DNA from: Stenopsyche tienmushanensis
Lineage: Eukaryota; Arthropoda; Insecta; Trichoptera; Stenopsychidae
Direction: 5' to 3'
Assembly: GCA_008973525.1 (NCBI GenBank)
Contig: WACJ01000226.1
Coordinates: 496,001 to 560,000 of the forward strand
DNA: 64,000 nucleotides
Positions 1 to 10,732 of the stretch are shown one piece after another. The notes under the pieces were generated by a model. The model was given only the letters and a program-made list of their open reading frames with translations, did not search any database and was not told the origin of the DNA. The position numbers and the translations under genes are program-made. Within the stretch, counting starts at the first letter, position 1; each line of letters opens with the position of its first letter.

Positions 1-639
1 TCCGTCTTTTAAAATATTTGTTCTGCTTAAGATTCTTCTCGTTAGATAAGTCTATTTTGCTTGAATAGTTCATTGAAAACTATACCGCCGTCTTTCTTAT
101 AACGTTGTGGTATTTTATTAGCGCCCTATATGCCTTTTATCCATATGGATTCCAGAACTTCCAATGTACATTTCAGAATTGGGTTGCTGCATGAATAGTT
201 TATTACTCTGAATTTGATCCCATATCTTCTTTATATTTAGATTTCTCTGTTTAGATGACCGTATATACGCTTTCTGCATCGTTCATGTCTTAATTTTGCA
301 GAAGAACCAACGTAATATTTAATTTGTCTTGAAATTGAATCATCGAAGCATAGAGTTTTAAATTCTCTCCGAGTTGCAGCGGAATACCATCGGTTTTCAA
401 ATTTTCATCTTGTTGAATTAGTCTAATGCGTAAATTTGAGTGGATTTGATTCGGTTAACTGTAAAACTGTACACATAGCGGCCACAGGTTGAAAGTTTCA
501 GAATAACTTAATTCAGAACGGATACAAAGCTCGAGAACAATCTAGAGAATATTTTTAAAAAAAAGTCAGTCCAGTCGACCAATCGTCTTGGCCGCGGGAA
601 GACTTGGTCTTCCATTGTGGACCTCTTCTTCTCATTGTG

Positions 640-722
640 GATTTTTTTAGGACATACGTTTTCTCATCCCGGGATTCATGAGCACCTAAAACTGTCCGGG
701 ATCCCGGGATAGGATTCCCTAA
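640..722 (-). repeat. TCCCGGGA-rich repeat end, copy 1
   Basis: About 80 bases rich in TCCCGGGA palindromes. The reverse complement, starting TTAGGGAATCC and containing TTTTAGGTGCTCATGAATCC, matches 22913-22985. It resembles the terminal part of a hAT-type element, but no second end or target duplication is visible. The short open frame across it on the minus strand is judged not to be a gene. Confidence 0.45.
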
Positions 723-1587
723 TAGATACGTTACGCGTATACGCCGCACCGTCTCTACTATATGTGTGTGTTACCTATTTTATTATATATTATCCAACAC
801 ACAGCGCAATTTAATATAAATAATGCATAATTTAATATAAATTCCATTTCCAATATTAAGATTGAAACGCTCATTGAATGTATTTTTTTACATTTTTTTA
901 ACCCTTCTTAATTGCTTCTTATGCAAAAAAAACCCCTAAGGATCATCAATACAAAGTATAATATATTTGATAAACTTGTAACATATTGCCAAATATTTTT
1001 TTAAAAATGTGAAATCTATCAGTTGAAAGAGCAATAATCATATTGCTCAAATACATTTGATTTGAATAACTACGTTTTATTCTTTGTTTGAATAAAACCA
1101 TCCACTGTAATAAACAATACCACAATTTTCTATTTGTGGAACATTGAATAAGTCGAAATGCTGAAGGATTCTTAAGATCCCGAAATAGCTTTGGAGAATG
1201 GAATACCTTTCATCATGAATACCCCTAGTATATTTATATAGCCATTATAATTTATCATAAACAGTCTACTGCAAAATAAAGAGCTTTTTAATATCTACAT
1301 TTGGTAACACCCATACCTTAAAAGTATACGCGAGCATGAGGGAGTATTAATTAAGATTTTGTATTAATAGAAATGACCACCTCGCGAATCATGTAACTCA
1401 TATTTCGGGCCGCATTTGATTTTTTCTCGATGTAGAAAAAAATATTTAAGAATTATACTAATGTGCATATATCCTTGATATGACACCCTGACCCTCAGCA
1501 AGTATTCCATCACCAGAAAAAAATTAAAAAGTTGTTATACTGATTTTAAAATACGTGTTTTATACAAAATTGACGTGTTCTATAAGA
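723..1587. other. AT-rich stretch, nothing recognised
   Basis: Low-complexity AT-rich DNA with no convincing frame, terminal repeat or RNA gene. Confidence 0.6.
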
Positions 1588-1850
1588 GTCATCATCATTA
1601 TCATCATAGTGCAGCCACAAACAATCCACTGCAGAACTATGGGCCTCGTCAATATCCATTCACAGGAAGGGGTTACATCCATCACGTCTGTATCATACAT
1701 TCACCTCCTCATTCGCTCGATATTGAAGGTAGCATTACCGTCGAATTTCATTTCGAACGCTCACCCAGCGAGTATCTTGAATGAACATATTGACGTCTCG
1801 ATTGGGAGTGTGGGAGGTTTATAAAAACTGAATAGTTTTCTTAGCGTAAC
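1588..1850 (-). repeat. LINE-like 3' end repeat, copy 1
   Basis: Matches 59843-60130 closely over about 250 bases. Shared blocks include the GCAGCCAC region next to the ATCATCATTATCATCAT run and GGGAGTGTGGGAGGTTT. On the minus strand the unit ends in TGATGATAATGATGA, the short-tandem-repeat tail typical of RTE-clade LINEs. That orientation agrees with the RTE-like coding fragment at 60818-61240. Two short overlapping plus-strand frames here are shadows of the repeat. The link to RTE is an inference. Confidence 0.5.
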
Positions 1851-2245
1851 AAAATTTTAGCCAACGTTAACCGAAAGATGGTGTAATTCATAAAAATATG
1901 CTTCCCATACGTGACCAACAAGCGATATAAAACGCATTAATGTGCTTCCCGTACGTAATGCGTTAATATTGTTGTATCCTTGCATTGACTATCGAGCATT
2001 TGTTTAACATAAATGATACGCCTGTCAATCTCATCCTTGTGTATTCAAGAATTCCTAGTTCTGCATTGGATGCTTTTCAATTTTATATAATAGTAATTCA
2101 TATTACGATTATGATATTTTCAAATTCATTTCTATGAATATTTGTTATTAAGTTGGTCGTGCCATTGCTATGAACCATGACCCCGCCTATAAATATCTAG
2201 TAGCTTCGTATCAAATCCTTTATTAATTGAAAATGAAGGTTCATC

Positions 2246-3445
2246 CAAATGTGACGCCTAGTTGTTTATTCAGGTTGTGTGACATGTAACGCCGTCTTGC
2301 ATGGAAATAGATATCACAAACATCAATATGATTCAATCGTGGCCATAAAAAGTCATTCAACGTTGATTAATATCGATCAGCATTCACAGTACACTTCAAC
2401 CTTTTATTGTGCGGTAGATGCGTTCTGCGGAAAATCTCACAAAAAAGCTATGACGTATATAGAAAAAGTGAAAATGCGTTCCATGGACAAAAAACAGGGA
2501 AACAATTACAAACTATCTTCACTGTATGATATTTTTCGTTGCGATTTTCGATATTACTCAAAATCTCTTTCCGACGATATAATTCATAACTTATAAAGTT
2601 GTCATTATAGTCCCTAACTCAAAAAATAAATAAATCACAAAATGGCGACTGTTTAAAAAAATTCTGTCAGGTCATTTTTTGGGCCTTATATACAGAAAAG
2701 TTTATAGAAAACATTCGTACCCAGTTTGAAGTAAATCAGTTGATTAGAATTTGAAATGTCAACCGCGTTGAAAAAAGTAGTTTCGAGAAAAACTCGTTAA
2801 AAGATTTTATTATGGTATGGACCGGCCAAGTTGCTGTGTCACTAAAATAGCTATAACTCCGTAAGTAGTTGGAATTTTAGAAATTCCTTTGGATAATGCA
2901 TTTTTAAAAGTCGAAACATTGGAAAGATGCAATAAAAATTAAACCATTTTCTTCAAAAATCTAAACCAGAATAAAGTGCATGGTCGTAATTCAGCAATAG
3001 CAGATGCAATATGATTTACACAGTCCGATTTTTTTTCCAAATTTCTGATAGTGTTGATGATTTATTACCTATTTTTTTCCAAAATATCTTGATACGTACT
3101 CTCTATGAAATAAAAAAACCGCATAACTTCGAAATCCCACAAAAAAAGTCGCACAAAAAGAGGTTTGAGTGTAACAACATTTCCAGCACCATCTTTGAAG
3201 AACTGTGCCCAATGATTTGCCCAAAATGTACACCAAACAATAATTTTTTTTGAGTGAAGACATCTTTCTTGAATAATACGAAGACTTTCATCACAAAATT
3301 TTGCTAAAAAACAATGGATTTCTCGTTCATTGTTCAATAATAATGTAAACGCGTTGTTGCAATATACCCATGGTTGAAATTGTATTATCTTCTGCTAAAA
3401 CAAAATGGCTTATATCATTTGAAAAAACGTCAAATGTAAATATTA
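2246..3445 (-). pseudogene. Tc1/mariner-superfamily (IS630-like) transposase pseudogene, split by a MITE
   Basis: Minus-strand remains of a DDE transposase of the Tc1-mariner-IS630 superfamily. From the 5' side: a start-like ATG near 3371 followed by LQQRVYI, matching the family's usual N-terminal MDRYTLQQRVEIV; then a large internal deletion; then RIIQERCLHSKKIIVWC and AGNVV (about 3180-3290), the central DDE region. A pogo-like MITE (2390-3173) interrupts the gene. Beyond it the reading resumes with VNADRY, NDFLWPRLNHIDV and, after a frameshift, the QDGVTCH block that carries a catalytic Asp. Stops and frameshifts make it non-functional. Degenerate inverted ends containing a CATCCAAATG-type motif lie near 2247 and 3430. 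A relative with the same layout is at 42730-43220. Confidence 0.75.
2390..3173 (-). mobile_element. pogo-like MITE, family P, copy 1
   Basis: A 784-base element between TA dinucleotides (2390-2391 and 3172-3173). The inverted ends share the pattern CACTYMAACC followed by TTTTTGTGCG. It matches the reverse complement of 19264-20280 along most of its length but lacks about 75 bases of that copy's interior. It carries no transposase domain I can recognise. TA target and CA-starting ends with CTCAAACC are typical of pogo/Tigger elements. It sits inside the transposase pseudogene at 2246-3445. Confidence 0.75.
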
Positions 3446-4439
3446 TACCGTACTGACATCTAGGCGTTGCTTTTGAATAACCTTATGTTTCATTCTTGTT
3501 ACAGTGTCACAAGCCTTGAATCGACGTTTCAAATCATGATTTTTTTAATTTGCCAAATCACAGAAAGAAAACCTTTCCATAGCACTTGAAATGCGTATTC
3601 GAGATTACTTTCAACAAAGATGAAATAATTAACACTTGAGTTGATAATCATCATATTATGGATACGACTTAATGTTAATTCTTGCTACAAATATACATAA
3701 AATAATTATTATTTCTACGAAATAACCGACAGGCGAGAAACAACTTATTTTAATTTTATACGAGCAAAGATTTGCAGACGGATAGATATCGAGTTTTAAT
3801 GAAATTGCCTTATATTGTGCTAATCAGGCATTCATTTGTAAATCTTCGATATCACATGGCTTAATCCAGACGATAATTTCGACGAGAATTTTAGATAAAA
3901 TCAACAGTTTTACTATGGATAGAATTATATATTAATGCCAGTTTTCGTATATTCTTATAATGACAAACGTAGATAAGCCCTATCGTCAGAGTGCATATTT
4001 ACTAATGAAAATTAATTATTTTCATGCCGCATTAAACATACTACTTGAGTGATCATTTTTGATAAAAAAAATAATTCAAGATCCTTACTAAAATAACGCC
4101 AGAGTATAAATAATGTATAGAATGTCAGACTTCATCATACCAAACCAAATGCTAACAAAACCATTCCATTGTTATTTTATCCATATAATATGTAAATTTA
4201 ACCGATATTATAACATAATATGAATTATTTCAATATCATTAGAATTACCGCAAAACTCAATAATAACCGCCCAAAACGAACAGCAACGTTCCAAAATGTC
4301 AAAGTTCAGAGAAAATTTCTTTGAAAATATCGCCGTTTTCATCTATAGTTCTATTAAATTCAAACATTGTCACATATCACGACTAAGATTATGACAGTAA
4401 CAATTTACAAAGTAAAGGCGGATCATCTACAAGCTAGAA
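3446..4439. other. AT-rich stretch, nothing recognised
   Basis: No convincing frame, repeat end or RNA gene was seen. Confidence 0.55.
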
Positions 4440-4680
4440 AAGCTAGGTCGTAGCGTGGATGAAAATAACGGTTTTATCGGTTCGGTACACATCTCACGCA
4501 AAATAAATTTGATTTTTGTGTTGATATAATATTTGTAATATGAATTTGTATTTGAATTTGTATTCATCTGATAATACTGTAATCTTTACTCCATATTCAT
4601 CCTGTTAAATGTCCTGCTAAATCAATATTTCAAATAATATTGTTACCAACCCTAATTCCAGCTTGGAATCTTAAGACATG
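4440..4680 (+). repeat. CGGTTCGGTACAC repeat (putative hAT family H2)
   Basis: Contains TTTTATCGGTTCGGTACAC and runs colinearly with 16195-16430 over roughly 220 bases, including the CATCCTGTTAAAT and ATCTTAAG blocks. It belongs to a dispersed group rich in AACCG/CGGTT words, also at 6295, 14985, 17650, 35262, 35870, 40688 and 54785. GGGCTTCGAACCG-like ends on some copies suggest a hAT relative. That assignment is tentative. Confidence 0.45.
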
Positions 4681-4682
4681 TA

Positions 4683-4730
4683 TTAGGGTGTCCCATAAGT
4701 TTCTTTCGTTTTCATATTAAGAAAAAAATA
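4683..4730 (-). mobile_element. Isolated mariner terminus (family 1)
   Basis: TTAGGGTGTCCCATAAGTTT preceded by TA, plus about 28 subterminal bases identical in pattern to the left end of the mariner at 5298-6199. It stops abruptly where the 567-bp unit begins, so it is a 48-base relic in the same orientation as the nearby full terminus. Confidence 0.75.
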
Positions 4731-5297
4731 TGTCGAATGAGTAAGATCATAAGTATACTATTGTTGCTGAATGATCAATTTTATTCAAGAACTTATTGTT
4801 AAACACGTATTTGTATATACGTATTCTGTATATTGTAGAGAGAAAAATATTTTCTATATTTGCTTGAAATGCGTACCATAATTTTCAATATAATTCGAAC
4901 CTCGTATGGTACAAATCTATACAATGATGTTTTCGTGGAACTCTACTATACAAGAAGGGTCTTTTTAATATCTATTAATTGACACATTCATATTATCTCT
5001 GAATAATATTCATATCCTTATATGTTCAATATTGGGGTAGCATCCAGCAGGTCACATGACTGGACATATTGAAGGGCGCCTTTGTGACCATCTTTAATAT
5101 GCAGCTTTCACTGACGAACAACCATTCTAAATGATCACGACGAATCTATGAATTGAATGGAACAATAAAAATTACATGCCTATGTGTTTATATAACCAAA
5201 ATATTCATGGTGTGTATATATCGTTAGGCAGAAGAACAGTAATTGATCAAAAAATTGTTTAAATATAGAATGAAGAAGCTGAATATGGTGCAATATA
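4731..5297. repeat. 567-bp repeat unit, copy A
   Basis: Starts GTCGAATGAGTAAGATC and ends directly at the mariner terminus at 5298. It is matched by 32361-32917 with about 11 substitutions and one indel of about 10 bases (around 98% by eye). No open frame, terminal inverted repeat or known motif was seen. In this copy the same mariner end borders the unit on both sides in direct orientation. Confidence 0.7.
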
Positions 5298-6199
5298 TTA
5301 GGGTGTCCCATAAGTTTTTTTCGTTTTCATATTAAGAAAAAAGTAAACAATAATTTGTATTACATCAAAATTTATTGAATAGTATATGATCCATTCTGTT
5401 CTATTACCTTTCTCCGTCTTTCCGAAAGCCTCATAATGCCTCTTTGCCAAAATTTCCATGGTTTGTTGGCAAAACATCGATCAAGGTACATTTTATATCA
5501 TTTTTTGAATTAAAATTTTTACCACGTAAAGAATTATTCAATGAAAAAAAAATAATAATCTGAAGGGGCAACGTCCAGAGAGTATGGAGGATAATGTAAA
5601 ACATCCCAGTCAAATGATAATAATTTATTTCTGACGAGCAAAAACATATGAGGCCTGGCGTTATCGTGATGAAAAACAAGGCCTCGTCTGTTTGCTAATT
5701 CTGGCCGTTTTCTGGCAATTGCATCCTTTAGATTGTTTAGTTGGAAACAATATTTTGTTGAATCGATCGTTTCACCTTGCTGAAGTAGCTCATAATAAAC
5801 TACCCCCTTCCAGTCCCACCAAATGCATAGCAAAACTTTTTTTGGATGTAGGCCAGGTTTAGCTACAGTTAAAGGTTTAGCTTGGTCCAAGATCGTTTAC
5901 GTTGGATATTCTCATAGAGTATCCAACTTTCATCTCCAGTGACAAGTTTCTTCAAAAAAGGTTGACTATTTTGTCGCTGGAGAAGAAGATCGCATGTTGA
6001 AAAATGCTGAAGTTTATTTGAGTCAGTCAGTTCATGAGGAAGCCACACATTTGAACGATTGATGTAGTCCAATTTTATCAGATGATTATGGACGGATGTT
6101 CGTGGAATTTATATCTTGTTAGCTATTTCACGAACAGTATTAGTAGCGAATAGATTAGATCTTTGTTCATTTGCGAAAGAAACTTATAGGACAACCTAA
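5298..6199 (-). mobile_element. Mariner element (family 1) with both TIRs
   Basis: A 902-base element flanked by TA (5296-5297 and 6200-6201). The left end is TTAGGGTGTCCCATAAGTTT; the right end reads on the minus strand as TTAGGTTGTCCTATAAGTTT. Intact mariners are close to 1.3 kb, so this copy has lost several hundred bases, mainly from the 5' helix-turn-helix region. The transposase is listed separately. A truncated relative is at 32918-33270. Confidence 0.9.
5534..6130 (-). pseudogene. Mariner transposase, DD34D, frameshifted
   Basis: Cut-and-paste transposase of the mariner family, acting in the nucleus on its own TIRs. On the minus strand: REIANKI and NHLIKLDYINRSN (tail of the DNA-binding region), VWLPHELT, TGDESWI (first catalytic Asp), a frameshift near 5885 after RKRSW, then the DDE core with FHHDNARPH (second Asp) and APSDYYFF (third Asp). 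Exactly 34 residues separate the second and third Asp, which defines DD34D mariners. WVPHELT and YSPDLAPSD are the family's signature blocks; here they read VWLPHELT and YSLDVAPSD. All three Asp survive, but the N-terminal helix-turn-helix is largely missing and the frame is broken, so the copy cannot encode an active protein. Confidence 0.9.
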
Positions 6200-6294
6200 T
6201 ATTTTGTTTAGCTTAAATCTTTTTTTCAAATTTCATTCATTATTTCCTAGTGCTATGTATTCCAGCGTATTAAATTATAGTAGAAAACAGCAAA

Positions 6295-6358
6295 AAATTT
6301 AATGTTTGAAAGTGAACCGAAACGAAAACCGAATGAAAAAAATAACGGTTCGAAGCCC
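6295..6358. repeat. H2-family repeat end
   Basis: AACCGAAACGAAAACCGAATG followed by AACGGTTCGAAGCCCT. It shares word content with other H2 copies and shows the possible terminal motif GGGCTTCGAACCG on the minus strand. Confidence 0.4.
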
Positions 6359-6754
6359 TACATACAATAACATTATCTATTTTACGCACCTTAAATAAAT
6401 CTTTGGGTTTATATTGGTATCAACTGATCTTTTAGACTTAAGAATTGACCAGCAATCTGCTAAATGGATTCAAACCTTTTCATCGTTTCAATGCCCATTT
6501 ACGAGGATGAATCCCATTTATACCATCTGCATTTACCTCTGAGTTTTACTTATATGAACTCACTCAGCGAATGCATCGAACAAATCACGCTATTGTCGAC
6601 ATATTCCACGATTTTTCCATCCGTGCGTAGATATTATTTTAGACTAATATCATTGGAGTAATAAAATATAGTTCAAGTGGCAAGAACGATGGTCGGAATT
6701 GCACATAAAAAAGTTGAAAACAAACATTCGACTGAATAGACTTGATGTCTAAAT

Positions 6755-6950
6755 CCGCAGGCACGTCTCATAGCAGTCATAACGGAAAAATGCTTTGGAA
6801 AAACTGCATTGCATAACCATCAAACGTTCCCTCTATAACCCAGATTTGTCACCTTACGGCACATTTATTGACCACTTAAAAGAAGCATTGAGTGAGAAAA
6901 GTTTTCGAACGATGCAGAATTGTGCCATCTAAAACTGTCAATGGAGACAA
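6755..6950 (+). pseudogene. Mariner-type transposase C-terminal fragment
   Basis: On the plus strand one frame reads ITIKRSLYNPDLSPYG, then HLKEALSEKSFRTM. This corresponds to the YSPDLAPCDFHLF-LKEALRGRRF block around the last catalytic Asp of mariner transposases. The residues NPDLSP keep the Asp. Upstream sequence is decayed and no TIR was identified. The fragment belongs to a different lineage from the other mariners in this window. Confidence 0.6.
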
Positions 6951-7646
6951 AAGCTATTCTCGTAGATGCTTTCAGGGAAAATAAAATAGCAACATGACAT
7001 GCAAACTATCTTATGTAACCTTTTCGCTTGACATTTCTTTTAAATGGAAGTTTGAAATATCAAAATTTAAAAAAAAAACTACGTTTGAAACGTCAAATTA
7101 CTATATACGTTGATGCATCTACTTTATGTTTTTGAAATCGCATCAAATCATCAGTAAAATATGAGCCTCTTATGGTTGCTGTTTAATAAATGACATTCAA
7201 TTTACTTCGCCTAATTAATAAATGCTTGTTCATTTAGCAAATTAGTAGACTCATGCTTGCAATTTAATTTGAACATTTTCACATATTTACAAAGTATTTA
7301 CTATCAATGTACAACGGATATCCTAATATTAAATCGAAATATTCCAAAACTAAAAATCATAATTAACATATATCACCCATCTCTTAATACAGGAGTTAGC
7401 AAAATTGAAGTTGTAATAGTTGTTAAAGCAGCATAAACTAAACAAAAAACCAATTATGACTCGGTATACAAATTAATAAACATCTCAGACATTTTACCAG
7501 GAAAGCTAATTCACAGACAATGTGTTCAAAAAAATCTATTGTGGTACAAAATAAATCTTTTAACAGTACAGAATACACTTATTTTTAATCTCATATTTAA
7601 CCGAAATTCATACGAAAAATTCCAACATTCTTCATCAAATTCGACA
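6951..7646. other. AT-rich stretch, nothing recognised
   Basis: No coding region, repeat terminus or RNA gene was recognised between the mariner fragment and the hAT element. Confidence 0.55.
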
Positions 7647-7654
7647 TCGTAACA

Positions 7655-8363
7655 CAGGGCCGTAACAAAGGCATGGCAAAGCAGGCGCCCGCCACGGGCG
7701 CAACTAGGCTTGGGGCGCAAAACGGTCGAGAACTCTGTGCGTTTTTATAATATATACTAAGCTGTCTAATCCCTCTTTTCTTCATTATTACTTAAAAATT
7801 GGGCCGACCCAGCCGGCATAAGCCCGCAAAAAAATAAAAACATCAATATTTTCGACCGATTGCAAAATTTAAACAACCTATCCAATCAGTCTTCTTCGGG
7901 CAATTTATTTTTGTAATGAGAGTTCGTAATCGTTCTGTGGACATGTTCAGGTATGGCGTACGATCGCGAGGCGCTCCGAAGCGGTCCGAAAAGCGGACCG
8001 ATTGGACACACAGATCTTGTGGCCACTCCGTACACTTTTAGGGGTTTTGCGGCATTTTCTATGATCATTAAATCTCATTTTGCGCACAACCTTCTTAAGT
8101 CCAAACGTAGCAAACAACGTTACTTCTTGAAACTTAAGTTTTGTAAGGTAGACCCTTTCTATCAAAGTATTTTTTTAAAATACACCAACGAACCTGTATA
8201 CGTTAGGTCGGGTACTTTTGGAACCATTTTTGTATATTATTTTTAAAATATACATTATAATAATATTTAATATATTGCGTGTATTATTTTAAAAAGAAAA
8301 TCCGGTGGCGGGGCACAAGATAGATACTTGCCACGGGCGCTTCATACCCTCGTTACGGATCTG
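7655..8363 (+). mobile_element. Non-autonomous hAT element, family H1, copy A
   Basis: A 709-base element flanked by a perfect 8-bp duplication TCGTAACA (7647-7654 and 8364-8371). It starts CAGGGCCGTAAC and its other end reads CAGATCCGTAACGAGGG on the minus strand. 8-bp duplications and CAG-starting ends are hallmarks of hAT elements. Inside lies a conserved hairpin, CGGTCCG-AAAAG-CGGACCG (about 7980-7999), also present in copy D (62814-63080). No transposase was recognised, so it is a deletion derivative or MITE. The open frames inside it are not convincing genes. Confidence 0.85.
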
Positions 8364-8366
8364 TCG

Positions 8367-9121
8367 TAACATACCACTTAATAAGTTCGCAAGATGATAT
8401 TTAATTAGTTCTACTATTGACAATAACTTTTAGGCAAAATTCGACTTTATTTCGATACAAAGCAATTCAAAATTCAATTCGTGCTCGTCGATTGACTTGT
8501 GATACGATGCATTGTCTTGATGAAAGAACACCCTTTTCTTCTTCATTTGGGCTCGTTTTTTCGCAATTGCTTCCATAAAACGCACCAATAACGCCATTCA
8601 ATATTCGTTATTGATGGTTTTTTTCTTCCTCGAGACAATCAATGAATAAAATACAGTGTGCATCCCAAAATACGAAGACTTACTAGCTGACATTTGTGCT
8701 TTTGATCGCTTCGGGCAGTTTTTACCGGTTGCTGTCCACTCAACTGATTGCAAATTTTAATCTGGAGCTTAGTGATGGATTTATTTTCATACAATGCTAA
8801 AAGAGCTCCAAACAGCGCTCTGAATTGTCAAATGCATCATTGTCATCGCTCTGAAAATGGTGAATACGCTACTTAATGATACATATAAGGGCCGAAGCTA
8901 TTTTGTAGATTTTTTTATGTTTTCTAGAATAAGTACCAAATTTGAGCGACCAAAGCGTTCAGCTATAACCCATGATAAATGTGAACTTGTTTTCAACGTC
9001 AAATTGCTATGAAAATTTAGGACGTATTGTTTGAAGATTGGAACTTCTTAAAAATCATATGGATTTGTCAATAGTAGCGCCAACTATATGTCATCCTATG
9101 AACTCATCGAGTGATGAATTA
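8367..9121 (-). mobile_element. Mariner element (family 2), degenerate
   Basis: Ends resemble CACTCAATAAGTTCGTAGGA: left CCACTTAATAAGTTCG from about 8373, right inverted near 9091-9115. On the minus strand it encodes broken transposase: VFWDAH (about 8660), a block resembling FIDYLEKGK, then AKKRAQMKKKRVFFHQDNAS (about 8490-8570), where HQDNA holds the second catalytic Asp. Translation then degenerates before the last Asp. At about 755 bases it has lost much of the 5' half. The hAT element at 7655-8363 has inserted at its left border. Confidence 0.8.
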
Positions 9122-9458
9122 CGTCATACCAGCATCGCCCCTATATAGGGGAATCAGGCACATTTACAGTGAAGTTCTTTTCAATCAAATTATCGTGGTT
9201 GTTGTAAGCTCTTCGCTAACGTTTCAAGAAAGGGTGTGCGATTGTTGATGCAATCAAACTGACCATTTGAGGTTTTAAACTCGCCAATATTTTTGAAGAG
9301 GACTTCCTGTGGTTGTAACATAATGATATTGTAATAAATATGAACTTACAAATCTTATTGAGCATATAGGATTGATCGTTGATGTTATTTCAGGCTTAAG
9401 GATAAGCCGTATTTTTAAAATATGCTTTTAAAGAAAATTTTAGAAGAATTATCTTACG
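9122..9458. other. Short unassigned gap
   Basis: No feature recognised between mariner 8367-9121 and hAT copy B. Confidence 0.5.
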
Positions 9459-10027
9459 CAGGGCCATAACTAGGGCGTGGTAAAGTAGGCGCCCTCTACG
9501 GGCGCAACTGGGCTTGGGGACAAAAAGCAGAATACCGATCCGGTCAAGAGTTGCGTATGATTTTTATTTTACTCAACCATTCTACTTTACATAAACCAAC
9601 ACTGATTGACTCTGTCTATTTTTATAATATATTCTAAGTTGTATAATCCCTCTTTTCTTCATTATCGTTATGTTCAAGAATGATATCCGATCACGAGCCG
9701 CTCATTCGTTATATCAGCGATCCGAAAAGGGGACCGATTGAGCATACAAACATTATGGCCACTCTGTCCTCTTTTAGGACTCTTTGCGGCAATTTCTATG
9801 ATCTGTACGATCACGGAAGCAACGTAGCGTCAAGACACTTTCTTTGTACATTAGGTCGGGTACTTTTGGGACTATCTTTGTATATTATTTTAAATCAAAC
9901 ATTATAATTAAATATATTGCATTTATAATAGAATTAGTTAATTTTAAAAAATAAATTAGATTCTGGGGAGGAGGGGCGTTAAGTTAGATACTTGCCACGG
10001 GCGCTTCATACCCTAGTTACGGCTCTG
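9459..10027 (+). mobile_element. Non-autonomous hAT element, family H1, copy B
   Basis: A 569-base relative of 7655-8363: starts CAGGGCCATAACTAGGG, ends CCCTAGTTACGGCTCTG. Flanks ATCTTACG and ATCGTCTG agree at five of eight positions, consistent with an aged 8-bp duplication. The internal hairpin is decayed here (CGATCCGAAAAGGGGACCG). No transposase is seen. Confidence 0.8.
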
Positions 10028-10732
10028 ATCGTCTGTTCGTCGTGTTGTATTAAAAAAAATCAGCATACCAAAATGTATATGGATTAACTATGTACTATTT
10101 ATTTATGTCTCGTTTTTAAGCATCTTCGTTTTTAAACGCTAACGTAGAAACAATTCTTCTCTTGAGAAGATTGTTTCTCTCCAAAGAAATGCTATTACAG
10201 TTTCACAAGTAAAATGTCATGATGAAAATAAGCTGACAGACGCTTGATTGTATGCTTGAATCTTCTACTATATTATATCATATACAAGTGATAGCTCTCA
10301 AAATAATTCACAATAAAATCAATACAGAAAAAATATAATAAATAATATTCAATAGGTATCAGGATAAGGAGACAATTTATTGAATTCGAGATATTCCAGC
10401 ATTAAAATTAGGTAACAATTGATTCCTCAATCCTGTCAAAAATAATTCAAGCTCTAACAAAATATATTAGATTTGATATATACACACTAATAAATATTGA
10501 AAAATGATCAATCATAGTTATACGCTTATGATAAATTAAAAATATATAATATTCGGTAAGAAGCTTAGATTGGAGGCAAAATTAATACTTTCTACTCGGT
10601 TATTACGAGCGCAATTAGCGAGCAATAACACAAGAAAAAAATTAAAATAGATATTTATCCATCAAAAATATATCTTATCGATCCTAATCCTGGATATCAC
10701 AAGATACTATTGTTTAATAATAACTGATTCTA
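10028..10732. other. Gap with one hairpin
   Basis: AT-rich DNA without genes. At 10144-10176, GAAACAATTCTTCTC and GAGAAGATTGTTTC form a stem of about 15 pairs with one bulge and a tiny loop. It has no further support as an RNA gene. Confidence 0.45.

Noticed and set aside
1555..1824. Two overlapping plus-strand frames of 69 and 89 codons
   Set aside because: They lie in a LINE-like tail repeat that recurs at 59843, on the strand opposite to its likely sense direction.
6303..6358. GGTTCGAA-type word suggesting a tRNA T-arm
   Set aside because: No acceptor or anticodon stem can be drawn; the word belongs to the H2 repeat family. No tRNA signature was found elsewhere.
7953..8246. 97-codon frame with a plausible start
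   Set aside because: Fully inside a non-autonomous hAT element and across its hairpin; no similarity to a transposase domain.
10144..10176. Hairpin as a microRNA precursor
   Set aside because: The stem of about 15 pairs with a two-base loop is too short for a typical animal pre-miRNA.
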